From assembly GCF_040448675.1 (NCBI RefSeq), contig NZ_CP159289.1:3249001-3313000 (forward strand): a stretch of 64,000 nucleotides of DNA, written 5' to 3'. Position 1 is the first letter of the stretch. Every line of letters begins with the position of its first letter. Source of the DNA: Dyadobacter sp. 676. Lineage in GTDB: Bacteria > Bacteroidota > Bacteroidia > Cytophagales > Spirosomataceae. The translations under genes and the position numbers were made by a program. Of the stretch, positions 14,726 to 23,382 are shown piece by piece. A model generated the notes under the pieces. It saw nothing but the letters and a program-made list of their open reading frames with translations. It was not told where the DNA came from and ran no database searches.

Positions 14726-15958
14726 ATGAAAATTTCAAAGAAATCGATCACAATGTCCGTGTTGGCTGCCGCTCTTTTTCTGGGCTGTGCCAACGACGGC
14801 AGTGTTGATCCCGGCAACGAGGTAAATCCGGTGGAAATACCGGCCGCCGTTTCAAACGGGACAATTTCCTTCGCCTTTGATTTTATTCATGCATTACAGG
14901 AAACCCAACCTGCAAACGAAAATCTGTTTGTTTCGCCACTAAGCCTGCATATGGCTTTGGGAATGCTTTTGAATGGCGCCGGAAGCGAAACCGCGCAGGA
15001 AATTCAAAAGGGCTTGAAAATGGATGCCGTCGCATTAACGGAATTAAATGCGGCTTATAAAACATTAATCAGAGATTTGCCGGTGGCCGATTCTAAGGTC
15101 AGTCTTGGATTGGCAAATTCGGTTTGGTACAGGAACGACTTTTCTGTTGAAAATAATTTTCAATCCGTTTTAAAAGACTCATTTGAATCGGAAGTAATTG
15201 GTTTACCATTTGACGATGCTGCTAAGGACCGTATTAACAAATGGGCCAGCGACAAGACAAAAGGAAAGATCAAAAAGGTTTTGGACCAGATCAAATCCGA
15301 TCATGTAATGTTCCTTTTGAATGCATTGTATTTTAAGGGAGACTGGAAATCCAGGTTTGATTCAAAGAGAACGCAGGACGCACCATTCAAGCTCGAAAAC
15401 GGGGAAAGTAAGAATGTAAAAATGATGTATGTGTCGTCCGATTTTAAAACGGGTAATGTCGACAATTTCGTTGCAGTACAGCTTCCCTACGCGAACGGGC
15501 AATTCAATATGACATTACTGATTCCGAGAGATCAGGCCAAAGTGGATGATGTGCTGAAAAGCATCACCGGTGACAGTTGGTCAAAATTGAACAGCGGGAT
15601 GCAGGAGAGCGGAGTAACAGTCGGGCTGCCCAGGTTTACTCTCGAATATTCCGCACAAATGAAGGAAACTTTGCAGAAGTTGGGTATTCAGAAGGTTTTT
15701 AAGGATGAAGCGGATCTCAGTAAGATCAATAATTCTTCAAAACTGTTTGTCGATTTCATAAAACAGGACACTTATCTGGGCATTGACGAGCGGGGAACGG
15801 AAGCAGCGGCGGTAACATCGGTAGGCGCTATTACTACATCAGCCGCGCCCGAACCACCCAGATACATTTGTGACCGCCCATTCGGATTGGTGATCAGCGA
15901 AAACACTTCCAACACCATTCTGTTCATTGGAAGGATTAAAAATCCGGATTCGAAATAG
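14726..15958 (+). CDS. Lipoprotein serpin (serine-protease inhibitor family)
   Basis: 410 aa from ATG 14726; an earlier frame start adds residues without a signal. The N-terminus is a lipoprotein signal with lipobox LFLGC, so the protein is anchored in an envelope membrane. The serpin core is clear (NLFVSPLSLHMALGMLLNGAGSET; VMFLLNALYFKGDWKSRF) and the hinge GTEAAAV has the small residues needed for loop insertion, indicating an inhibitory serpin. By alignment in thought with alpha-1-antitrypsin, the P4-P1 residues are about AITT with P1' Ser, which would favour elastase- or subtilisin-like targets. Its secreted or periplasmic target is unknown. Confidence 0.9.
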   Translation: MKISKKSITMSVLAAALFLGCANDGSVDPGNEVNPVEIPAAVSNGTISFAFDFIHALQETQPANENLFVSPLSLHMALGMLLNGAGSETAQEIQKGLKMDAVALTELNAAYKTLIRDLPVADSKVSLGLANSVWYRNDFSVENNFQSVLKDSFESEVIGLPFDDAAKDRINKWASDKTKGKIKKVLDQIKSDHVMFLLNALYFKGDWKSRFDSKRTQDAPFKLENGESKNVKMMYVSSDFKTGNVDNFVAVQLPYANGQFNMTLLIPRDQAKVDDVLKSITGDSWSKLNSGMQESGVTVGLPRFTLEYSAQMKETLQKLGIQKVFKDEADLSKINNSSKLFVDFIKQDTYLGIDERGTEAAAVTSVGAITTSAAPEPPRYICDRPFGLVISENTSNTILFIGRIKNPDSK

Positions 15959-15993
15959 CAACGCCGAAAGGCAATTCAAAATATTAAAGATAA

Positions 15994-16020
15994 AAAATAC
16001 CGGTTCGCCGGTATTTTCGG
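15994..16020 (+). terminator. Serpin terminator 1 (UUCG tetraloop)
   Basis: A perfect 10-bp stem, aaaataccgg (15994-16003) with ccggtatttt (16008-16017), closed by TTCG. The T-run is inside the stem end. Confidence 0.75.
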
Positions 16021-16028
16021 GGTGCGTT

Positions 16029-16066
16029 ATCGTCCGAAGGCCTTGCTTTCGGACGATTTTGTTTTG
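16029..16066 (+). terminator. Serpin terminator 2
   Basis: A second perfect 10-bp stem, atcgtccgaa (16029-16038) with ttcggacgat (16048-16057), followed by TTTGTTTTG. Two strong hairpins in tandem isolate the serpin from the LVIVD operon. Confidence 0.7.
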
Positions 16067-16149
16067 TATTCCAACTAATTACGAAACAATAGTGTCATGC
16101 ATTTACCGAAGTTAAAATATCATTTTTACCAGCCTGTAAACCTGACTGT

Positions 16150-17439
16150 ATGAAAGCTAAACTTTTACTGTTATCTGTCGTGGCATGGCTCTGCTGGTCG
16201 TGTAACGACCAATGTAAAGAAACGCGCGTGGTACGCCGTTTCAGTACGGTAACCCGTTCGTTGATGGAGCTTAGGACGATGGTGAAGGCCGAATCGCCCC
16301 GTACGCTTCAACAACCGGGGAAAATGTATGTGAAGGGAAAATATTTGTTTGTGAATGAAATTAAAAAAGGAATCCACATTATCGATAACAGCAATCCCGC
16401 CAGCCCGGAATTTATCACATTCATCAATATTCCCGGTAATGGCGACATAGCTGTCCGCGATAACATTCTCTACGCCGACAGTTTCTGCGACCTCGTCTCG
16501 ATCGATATTACCGACCCTATGGAACCAAAGGAAGTAGGCAGGGTTAAAAATGTATTCAAAGTGGGTCTTTTCGATGGCGGTGGATGGTCGTTGAACGAAT
16601 CCGTAGGCTCCATTACCGATCAGGACGTGGAATGGGTGACTGAAACGGTTACCGTCAATTGTGAGGAAAACATTTCACCCAACTGGTGGGGCGGCGTTAT
16701 TTGGATGCTTGCTGACAAAGCTTCTTTCAGCGGTTCATCGTCGGCCTCCCCGCAATCTTCCGGTGGAACGAACGGGCAGGCAGGCTCTATGGCACGCTTC
16801 GCGCTGGATCGTAACTTCCTCTATGCGGTGAGTCAGAGCGAAATGCACCTTTTCAAAATCGATAAACCTGCTCAGCCGGTCGATTTCGCGACAATAAATC
16901 TTGGATGGGGCATCGAAACCGTTTTTCCGTATAACAACAAGCTATTCATCGGCTCATCAACCGGGATGTTTATTTATGATAACACCAACCCGGCAGAGCC
17001 GAAACAGCTTTCTAATTTCCAGCATGGCCGCGCCTGTGACCCGGTAGTAGTCCATGAGGACATTGCGTATGTGACGTTACGCACGGGTACAGCCTGCGCG
17101 GGAAGCCAGAACCAGCTCGACCTTGTCGATATAAGCAATCCGGCCGCTCCACAGCTTATCAAAAGCTATCAAATGGCAAATCCCCACGGCCTGAGTATCG
17201 ATTTCCCGGTGCTTTTTCTATGCGAAGGAGAGCATGGTTTGAAGGTATTCGACGTAACCGACAAGTTTTCGGTAGATCGCAACCAGCTGGCACATTTCAA
17301 GGATATGCATGCGTACGACGTCATTTCCCTGGGCAAAACGCTGCTGCTGATTGGCGATGACGGTTTTTACCAATACGATTCGTCGAATCCGAAAGATTTG
17401 AAGCTATTGAGCAAAATCCCGGTTGGAAAAGCGATTTGA
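16150..17439 (+). CDS. LVIVD-repeat lipoprotein
   Basis: 429 aa with a lipoprotein signal (WLCWSC). The body is built of repeats with the pattern hydrophobic-IIDNSNPASPEF, SIDITDPMEPKEVG, IYDNTNPAEPKQLS, LVDISNPAAPQLIKS, VFDVTDKF, QYDSSNPKDLKLL, the LVIVD signature that folds as a beta-propeller at the cell surface. It is the first gene of a probable three-gene unit with an outer-membrane barrel and a small secreted protein, suggesting a surface assembly; the ligand is unknown. Confidence 0.85.
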   Translation: MKAKLLLLSVVAWLCWSCNDQCKETRVVRRFSTVTRSLMELRTMVKAESPRTLQQPGKMYVKGKYLFVNEIKKGIHIIDNSNPASPEFITFINIPGNGDIAVRDNILYADSFCDLVSIDITDPMEPKEVGRVKNVFKVGLFDGGGWSLNESVGSITDQDVEWVTETVTVNCEENISPNWWGGVIWMLADKASFSGSSSASPQSSGGTNGQAGSMARFALDRNFLYAVSQSEMHLFKIDKPAQPVDFATINLGWGIETVFPYNNKLFIGSSTGMFIYDNTNPAEPKQLSNFQHGRACDPVVVHEDIAYVTLRTGTACAGSQNQLDLVDISNPAAPQLIKSYQMANPHGLSIDFPVLFLCEGEHGLKVFDVTDKFSVDRNQLAHFKDMHAYDVISLGKTLLLIGDDGFYQYDSSNPKDLKLLSKIPVGKAI

Positions 17440-17440
17440 G

Positions 17441-18019
17441 ATGAAAAAAACCGTATTGCTAATGTTACTGGTGACCGCTTCCATTGCCAATGCGCAAACG
17501 GTGCAAAGAACCAGGTTCGTCAATCACACCGAGTTCGGAGGATTGTTCGGGAGGGTGAAGTATGGCTACTCCGATGTTGGAAACAGCGAGCAAGTCGATA
17601 ACAAAGCCAGTCTGACGGTTCAGACTTTTAACGGCTTGCAGCTTGGCCGCAAGCTGTCGGTAGGTGTGACGCTGGGAATGGATTGGTACAAAGCGGCACT
17701 GCTCAACCCTATTGCAGGCGGCGTCAGATATGATCTTCTCGGCAGGAGAAATGTGAAATTGTACGGCACGGTCGATGCCGGTTATGCCTTCGCGTGGTTT
17801 CACGATGATCCCGACAATTTCGATACGAGAGGAGGTGTAATGCTCAATCCGGGGCTTGGGCTCAAAGTTGGAAAACCCGAAGCTGCCGCGTTTACAGTCG
17901 CAATAAGCTACAAACGACAGGAAGCTCATGTTACCAAACCACCGCTCTGGAATCAGGCCGAACGGTTTGAAGACCGGATTTACAATCGCCTTGCATTAAG
18001 ATTAGGAATCAGTTTTTAA
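17441..18019 (+). CDS. Outer-membrane beta-barrel protein
   Basis: 192 aa from ATG 17441, one base after the preceding stop. Signal peptide MKKTVLLMLLVTASIANAQ with a clean cleavage after NAQ. The mature part alternates short Gly/aromatic strands (VKLYGTVDAGYAFAWF; NRLALRLGISF) and ends in Phe, the usual last-strand signal for barrel assembly. Transcribed with the LVIVD lipoprotein before it and the small protein after it. No finer family assignment is possible by eye. Confidence 0.7.
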   Translation: MKKTVLLMLLVTASIANAQTVQRTRFVNHTEFGGLFGRVKYGYSDVGNSEQVDNKASLTVQTFNGLQLGRKLSVGVTLGMDWYKAALLNPIAGGVRYDLLGRRNVKLYGTVDAGYAFAWFHDDPDNFDTRGGVMLNPGLGLKVGKPEAAAFTVAISYKRQEAHVTKPPLWNQAERFEDRIYNRLALRLGISF

Positions 18020-18030
18020 TACCTAACCTC

Positions 18031-18504
18031 ATGAAAAGAACCGCTTGTTTGTTTATTTGCGCTGCATTCCTCGCATTGACGGCATTTGAGTGTGGTGATC
18101 GCGAGCTTTGCTGTGATTTTCCACCATGTTCTGAAATCGCCTCGTTGAAGGGAATATGGCGTCTGGACTATTTTCAAAATACTGTGACGGGCGCTATTGA
18201 TACCGATCCGGAGGTGGACGGAAAAAGCGTGGTATTTACTTTCGAAGACGATAAAAAGAACGGCGTTATTTCGGGGCATACTTTTGTAAACACCGTCGGC
18301 GGGAGCTATACACTTGGACCGAACTGCACATTCAAGATCGTAAGTTTCGGTGGAACTAAAGTAGGTGAGCCGGAATGGAGCCGGAAAGCATGGCTCCCGT
18401 CCGATTCAATAAGCGGGAAGGGAAGTTACCATATTTCTTCGGACAAATTGATCCTCAAATTCGATCAAAACCAGGAACAGCTTGTTTTCAAGAAGGATAA
18501 GTAA
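18031..18504 (+). CDS. Small secreted lipocalin/META-like protein
   Basis: 157 aa with a hydrophobic N-terminal signal (CLFICAAFLALTAFEC; the residue before Cys is Glu, so lipidation is doubtful). The mature part resembles META/lipocalin-like domains: GIWRLDYFQN at the start, DGKSVVFTFEDD, then SYHISSDKLILKFD near the end. It carries a Cys-rich patch (ECGDRELCCDFPPCSE), possibly disulfide-bonded. Last gene of the three-gene unit; function unknown. Confidence 0.55.
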   Translation: MKRTACLFICAAFLALTAFECGDRELCCDFPPCSEIASLKGIWRLDYFQNTVTGAIDTDPEVDGKSVVFTFEDDKKNGVISGHTFVNTVGGSYTLGPNCTFKIVSFGGTKVGEPEWSRKAWLPSDSISGKGSYHISSDKLILKFDQNQEQLVFKKDK

Positions 18505-18523
18505 GGTATTCGGGAGGGAAATG

Positions 18524-19645
18524 TCAGATCTCCGACTGCATTTTCCGCCTGATATCGATCGATTTCTCGAAGTCCGCAATTTCCTTCACAAATAGCTGCT
18601 GCCCGCGGTGGTACCATGCCCTGAATTTCCCGGATTGATCGATATGTTTCGGCAGATAATCGAAGATCACCGATAAGTCGAACGATTTTGACATCACACC
18701 GGCTCCCGCGATTACGCCGTCTATCGCATTGCACTCCTGCTCGAAATGATTGGGGACGGGCACCATCATCACCGGCTTACCCAGGTACATTGCCTCGCAA
18801 ACGGATTCGAAGCCCGCGGTAGTAACCAACGCACGACAGGTAGCCAGCATTCTCAGGTATTTTTCGCTGTTTATCTGATGAAATGTGAGTGTATCGTCGA
18901 ATACAAATTCCTCCGAAGCGCCGGCATTGTCCCAGAAGCAATGTAGTTGTACGTCCTTATGTTTCAAATGCCAGTCGATCACCTGCTTACTCAGGCTGTG
19001 GTGTGTCATATAAACGAGTATGAACGTTCCTTCTTGAGGAATTAACCGGGTGACTTCCTTGCGCAGCAATGGCGGCACTACGTTAATTTTCCGTTCCGGC
19101 GCCGAGGGCATTTCACGAAACGATAATGCAAGCCGCTTCGCCGAAAGCCACGACGTCGATTTCGAGTTCAGGTTGATCAGAAACTGGTTTACCCGGCTGT
19201 TTTTTGGAAAAATAAATTTCGGATGAAGCAACAAATACTGGTGCGCAATGCAGATCATCGGTATGCCCGAGCGATAAATCATATTATAGAGCCCGCCATA
19301 AGTGTCGTAAAAGCTTACAATCAGGTCCGGATTGATCTGGCGGACTGTTTCATGGATGCGATGGAGGCTTTTGAGGTATTTAGGCAAATGTGCCAGGTGG
19401 GTGGCGATTGTACGGCCCACATTCATGCCGCCGCCGTGGGCCTTGTAAATGATATTGGGCGCGGCGAAATGATGTACCGGCGCGAAGATCTGCTCCTGAA
19501 AAAACGAAGGAATATTCCGGCCCGGAGATGTCCCCACCATCGCACCCACCACTTTATGTCCTGCGCTGCGCAGGATCTGGCCGAGCGAAATAGCTTGCGT
19601 CAGATGCCCCCGGCCTTCTCCCTGAACCAGAAAAAGGATTCTCAT
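18524..19645 (-). CDS. MurG-like glycosyltransferase
   Basis: 373 aa GT-B fold enzyme. The N-terminus FLVQGEGRGHLTQAISLG and the C-terminal donor-site segment TAGFESVCEAMYLGKPVMMVPVPNHFEQECNA are the pattern of nucleotide-sugar glycosyltransferases of the MurG/UGT type. It starts 2 bp after the stop of the LpxH-like gene on the same strand, so the two form an operon and may act together on envelope glycolipid or lipid A-like material. Acceptor unknown; it is not murG itself, which lies in cell-wall clusters. Confidence 0.75.
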   Translation of the reverse strand: MRILFLVQGEGRGHLTQAISLGQILRSAGHKVVGAMVGTSPGRNIPSFFQEQIFAPVHHFAAPNIIYKAHGGGMNVGRTIATHLAHLPKYLKSLHRIHETVRQINPDLIVSFYDTYGGLYNMIYRSGIPMICIAHQYLLLHPKFIFPKNSRVNQFLINLNSKSTSWLSAKRLALSFREMPSAPERKINVVPPLLRKEVTRLIPQEGTFILVYMTHHSLSKQVIDWHLKHKDVQLHCFWDNAGASEEFVFDDTLTFHQINSEKYLRMLATCRALVTTAGFESVCEAMYLGKPVMMVPVPNHFEQECNAIDGVIAGAGVMSKSFDLSVIFDYLPKHIDQSGKFRAWYHRGQQLFVKEIADFEKSIDIRRKMQSEI

Positions 19646-19647
19646 AA

Positions 19648-20514
19648 TTACAGATAGCGTTGATTCCGCCCCATCAGAAAACCGGTGAACGCTACCTGCT
19701 TTTCGAGGCCGGGGAAGTTTTCAACGACTTTTTTGGTATTTGTTTGCTTTACGGGCTTTTCGATGATCGTTTGCTGATCGTAATAGAGCAGGCTCCAGTT
19801 GCCGTCGAAGTCTTCCACCAATGCACTCAATGTCTCGACCCAGTCGCCGGAATTCATGTATTTGATACCGTCGATCTCGCGGATCGCCGGATGATGGATA
19901 TGCCCGCAGATGACGCCGTCGCAATTGCGTGAACGGGCGAGCTCTGTAAGTTTCTCTTCGAAGTCGGTCATGTAGTTCACAGCCATTTTTACCGACTGCT
20001 TCACACGTTGCGACAAAGAGTAATAGGAGAGCCCGCGCCATGTGCGATATTTGTTGTAAAATTTATTAACCCACAACAGGAACGTATAGCCTATATCGCC
20101 AAGGTAGGCCAGCCATTTCAAATGCGTGGTAATGGAGTCGAAAACATCGCCATGCGTCACATAAAATCTTTGGGCGCCCGATGTCAGCACATAGTCTTTA
20201 CGGATTTGAAAATGTTTGCCGAGGCGCAGTGGGATGATCTGATCGAGGAAATCGTCGTGGTTACCGCGAATGTAAATCACTTTCGTTTTATGCTCTTCTA
20301 TCATTTTTAGTACGCGTTTGAAAAACAGCGTATGTTTGCGTTTCCATACACCATACTTTTTCAGTTGCCACGCGTCGATGATGTCGCCGTTCAGGATTAG
20401 CTTTTTGCACGTATAGCTTTTCAGGAAATTGGTGACCTCTTCTGCCTTCGACCCTCCTGCTCCGAGGTGAATGTCAGAAATGATGATAGTCCGAAAGTGA
20501 GTTGTATCTCCCAT
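19648..20514 (-). CDS. LpxH-like UDP-2,3-diacylglucosamine diphosphatase family protein
   Basis: 288 aa metallophosphoesterase. Metal-site motifs are seen in order: SDIHLGAGG, NGDIIDAW, RGNHDD, THGDVFD and CGHIHHPA, the full calcineurin-like set of the LpxH family. In E. coli LpxH releases lipid X in lipid A synthesis, but paralogues in this phylum are longer and may act on other pyrophosphates. First gene of a two-gene operon with the glycosyltransferase; divergent from the TonB-C gene. A 6-bp inverted repeat (acctgc/gcaggt) lies in the 174-bp divergent gap. Confidence 0.8.
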   Translation of the reverse strand: MGDTTHFRTIIISDIHLGAGGSKAEEVTNFLKSYTCKKLILNGDIIDAWQLKKYGVWKRKHTLFFKRVLKMIEEHKTKVIYIRGNHDDFLDQIIPLRLGKHFQIRKDYVLTSGAQRFYVTHGDVFDSITTHLKWLAYLGDIGYTFLLWVNKFYNKYRTWRGLSYYSLSQRVKQSVKMAVNYMTDFEEKLTELARSRNCDGVICGHIHHPAIREIDGIKYMNSGDWVETLSALVEDFDGNWSLLYYDQQTIIEKPVKQTNTKKVVENFPGLEKQVAFTGFLMGRNQRYL

Positions 20515-20688
20515 GATACAAATTTTCTCTTTTTATATTACCTGCATATTATTCGCAGGTTATCAGTAAGTTAAGTTTGAACCAAAAACTACTTCTACAA
20601 TTCATTTTTGAAATATTTATAGAGTAACTATAAGTTTCTTTAAAAGAAAAATATCATTTTTACTGATGGCATAACCTCATCAACCCTA

Positions 20689-22153
20689 ATGAAAAAACTA
20701 CTCACTCTATTGTTGTTTTCAGGTGCGCAGGCGTTCGCCCAGCAAGTGTATTTGCCTCACGAAGTAGAAAAACAGGCCGAGCCGGCGGGCGGGTTAACGG
20801 TACTCAATCAATTCATCAGCTCCAATCTTCACATACCCTTACCGAACTCGGTGAAAGGCGTAAATGGGCGGGTGTATCTCAAAGGCGTGGTGCAGCCCGA
20901 TGGAAGCATGAGTGATATCGAAGTGACCCGCGGAATTGATACGCTCTGTAATGCGGCAGCGGTAAGGGTGCTGGCCATGTACAAAGCGTGGAAACCCGCT
21001 ATGCTGCGAGGAGAAAGGGTCCGGCAAGCGGTCTTTTTTCCAGTAACGTTCAAAGCCGAGGCCAAACCCACCTACGATGAAGCCAGGCATGCTTTCGTCG
21101 ACTATTTTAACGAGGCATTCGTTCCGATAGATTCCGCACGCGCCAAATACCGGCGTACGATGCCAGTTGACGACCTCGGGTTTGTGGCCGGAGATGTGGC
21201 TTATGAAGAATCGAAGGGCAAAAAATGGAAGAAACTGGGTGCGGCCAAATTTGCAAAAACACAAATCCGTTATAAATCACGCTTCATAAACCCGGATGCA
21301 GACTCAATTCCTGCCTACCGCATTTCGGCACGTGATTATAATGAGGCCAGCCATGCTACCGAGGTAACGTTCGACTCCGACGGTCGCATGTTGTCCTACG
21401 TCGAATATGGTATAGACGGCAAGGCATCGGTGGTCAAGGATTATGACCTAAATGGCATGGTAAGACGCCAGCAGCTGCTGACCGACTCGCTGGTGACGGA
21501 GGTATATTGGGATTCCAACGGGCAGATCAGGGCCCACCGGGATTTTCCGGTTAACAAAACGGGCGTGAAAGAGGACCCCCCTACTACTAAATGCCTGGGG
21601 TCCGGATGGTACGCAATATGTGAAAAACGGGGAGGGCTATTGGAGAGCGGTTGGAGAAACACCGGACGGTAAATGGCTGTTGGAGGAAGGCGCAGTGGTG
21701 AATGGTATCAAGGATGGTAAATGGATAGGAAAGCTGGCCGATAGTACCCGGTACTACGAGGAGGTTTATGATTTGGGACAATTCAAGAGCGGTGTTTCCT
21801 GGATTAATGGCACCAAAACAGAATATGCGTCGGCTCGGGTCCAACCTGAATTTAAGGGAGGAGTCAAGGAGTTGTATAAGTTCTTGGGCATGAATATCAG
21901 GTATCCTGTCGATGCAGCCCGTAGCGGCGTCTCGGGGCGCGTGATGCTGTCATTTGTGGTTTGCGAAGATGGTTCGATGTGCGAATATAAAGTCGAGAAC
22001 CGCGTCGGTTATGGGCTGGACGAGGAAGCGCTACGCGTTGTAAAGCTTATGAACGGAAAATGGAACCCGGGCGAAATGCGTGGCCAGAAAGTAAGGGTTA
22101 AATACAATGTACCTATTAATTTTCAGATCGAAGGACCCACCTTCCGCAGATAG
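20689..22153 (+). CDS. Secreted protein with two TonB C-terminal domains, frameshifted at a C6 run
   Basis: Signal peptide MKKLLTLLLFSGAQAFAQ, then a TonB-C-type domain (about residues 35-125: GRVYLKGVVQPDGSMSDIEV, KPAMLRGERVRQAVFFPVTF), a middle part with MORN-like text, and a second TonB-C domain at the end (GRVMLSFVVCEDGSMCEYKV, GEMRGQKVRVKYNVPINF). In the sequence as given, frame 1 ends at 21672; the rest is read in the next frame. The change falls at six Cs (21576-21581); with five Cs a single 487-aa protein results, reading PLLLNAWGPDGTQYVKNGEGYW through the join. Probably periplasmic; it lacks the TonB membrane anchor, so it is not a conventional energy transducer. Confidence 0.75.
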
Positions 22154-22171
22154 CCATCACCATTCATCCAC

Positions 22172-22206
22172 TCCCGGAGCCGGTCACAGGCCCCGGGATT
22201 TTTTTG
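22172..22206 (+). terminator. Terminator after the TonB-C gene
   Basis: Stem tcccgg (22172-22177) with ccggga (22193-22198) enclosing a GC-rich loop, followed by a run of seven T. Confidence 0.65.
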
Positions 22207-22280
22207 TCCCAAATCTATTCGGAACCCGGAATCTATTTGATAATATGGTGATATCAATTTAATATCAAATCAGACCGACT

Positions 22281-23144
22281 ATGATCGAAAAGGAATTACG
22301 CTCCATCTCCGGCTATCTGTTGTTTGTGATAGGCCTGGCGCTGCTTTTTGGCGGCTTTGTATATGCGATTGGCACGGGTAGCCCCGTTACGGGATTGATT
22401 ATCGGCGTTACGGGATTTATCATTCTCATCGGCCTCACGGTCATTAACCCGAATGAAGCCGTCGTGACCACATTCTTCGGTGATTACATGGGCACGATGA
22501 AGCAGAACGGACTCCGCTGGGTGAACCCGCTGTTCCGCAGAAAGAAGATCAGCCTCCGCGCCCGTAACCTGAACGGCCAGAAACTGAAAGTGAACGACAA
22601 GCTCGGCAACCCCATCGAAATTGCGGCGGTAGTAGTGTGGCGGGTGGGCGATACCGCTAAGGCTTCTTTTGAAGTGGATGATTATGTAAAATACGTGGAA
22701 ATCCAGTCGGAAGCGGCGGTACGGCATTTGGCGGGTATTTATGCTTACGATTCGATGGAAGATGAAGAAGCGACGACCCAGGAGGTTACCTTGCGCGACG
22801 GCAGCGGCAAGATCAACGAAATGCTCGAAGCCGAGCTTACCGAGCGTCTGAGCAGGGCCGGTATCGATGTGCTCGAAGCGCGGATCAGTCACCTCGCATA
22901 TGCGCCCGAGATCGCGGGTGCAATGCTGCAACGCCAGCAGGCGTCGGCGGTGGTGGCAGCCCGTCGCCAGATCGTGAACGGGGCCGTCGGAATGGTGGAT
23001 ATGGCCCTGGCGATGCTTTCTGACAAGCAGATTGTGGAGCTCGACGAAGAGCGCAAGGCGGCGATGGTGAGCAATTTGTTGGTAGTTTTGTGCGGTGAGA
23101 AAGCGGCGACCCCAATTCTGAACGCCGGTACCTTGTATCCTTGA
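22281..23144 (+). CDS. SPFH/band-7 domain membrane protein
   Basis: 287 aa. Two hydrophobic helices at residues 11-31 and 38-56 ([30 protein letters not shown]), then an SPFH domain starting [19 protein letters not shown] with GLRWVNPLF and [12 protein letters not shown], and a coiled-coil end with [23 protein letters not shown]. Such proteins form membrane microdomain scaffolds. It is followed after 1 bp by a small RHH-like protein, an arrangement that links the two in one transcript. Confidence 0.88.
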   Translation: MIEKELRSISGYLLFVIGLALLFGGFVYAIGTGSPVTGLIIGVTGFIILIGLTVINPNEAVVTTFFGDYMGTMKQNGLRWVNPLFRRKKISLRARNLNGQKLKVNDKLGNPIEIAAVVVWRVGDTAKASFEVDDYVKYVEIQSEAAVRHLAGIYAYDSMEDEEATTQEVTLRDGSGKINEMLEAELTERLSRAGIDVLEARISHLAYAPEIAGAMLQRQQASAVVAARRQIVNGAVGMVDMALAMLSDKQIVELDEERKAAMVSNLLVVLCGEKAATPILNAGTLYP

Positions 23145-23145
23145 T

Positions 23146-23328
23146 ATGGCGGAGAAAAAAGCATTTGTTTTGCGGATCAATCCTGATATGCTGCGGGAGC
23201 TCGAAACCTGGGCACAGCAGGATTTCCGCAGTTTGAACGGGCAGATCGAATTTTTGCTAAGTGAGGCGTTGAAAAAACAAAGACGCTCTAAATCAAAGGG
23301 AAGCGGGAGCGACGATGCAAAAGAATAA
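23146..23328 (+). CDS. Small Arc/RHH-like protein coupled to the SPFH gene
   Basis: 60 aa: [36 protein letters not shown] followed by a basic/charged tail. The strand-helix-helix layout and [12 protein letters not shown] helix resemble Arc-type ribbon-helix-helix DNA-binding proteins. It begins 2 bp after the SPFH stop codon. Comparable small partners of SPFH genes are annotated as Arc-family proteins in related genomes (from memory); whether it binds DNA or the scaffold is unknown. Confidence 0.65.
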   Translation: MAEKKAFVLRINPDMLRELETWAQQDFRSLNGQIEFLLSEALKKQRRSKSKGSGSDDAKE

Positions 23329-23382
23329 TTAAAATGTTAAACTTGCATTCATATAGTTGTCGTACTAATTTTTAAAGCTCAC

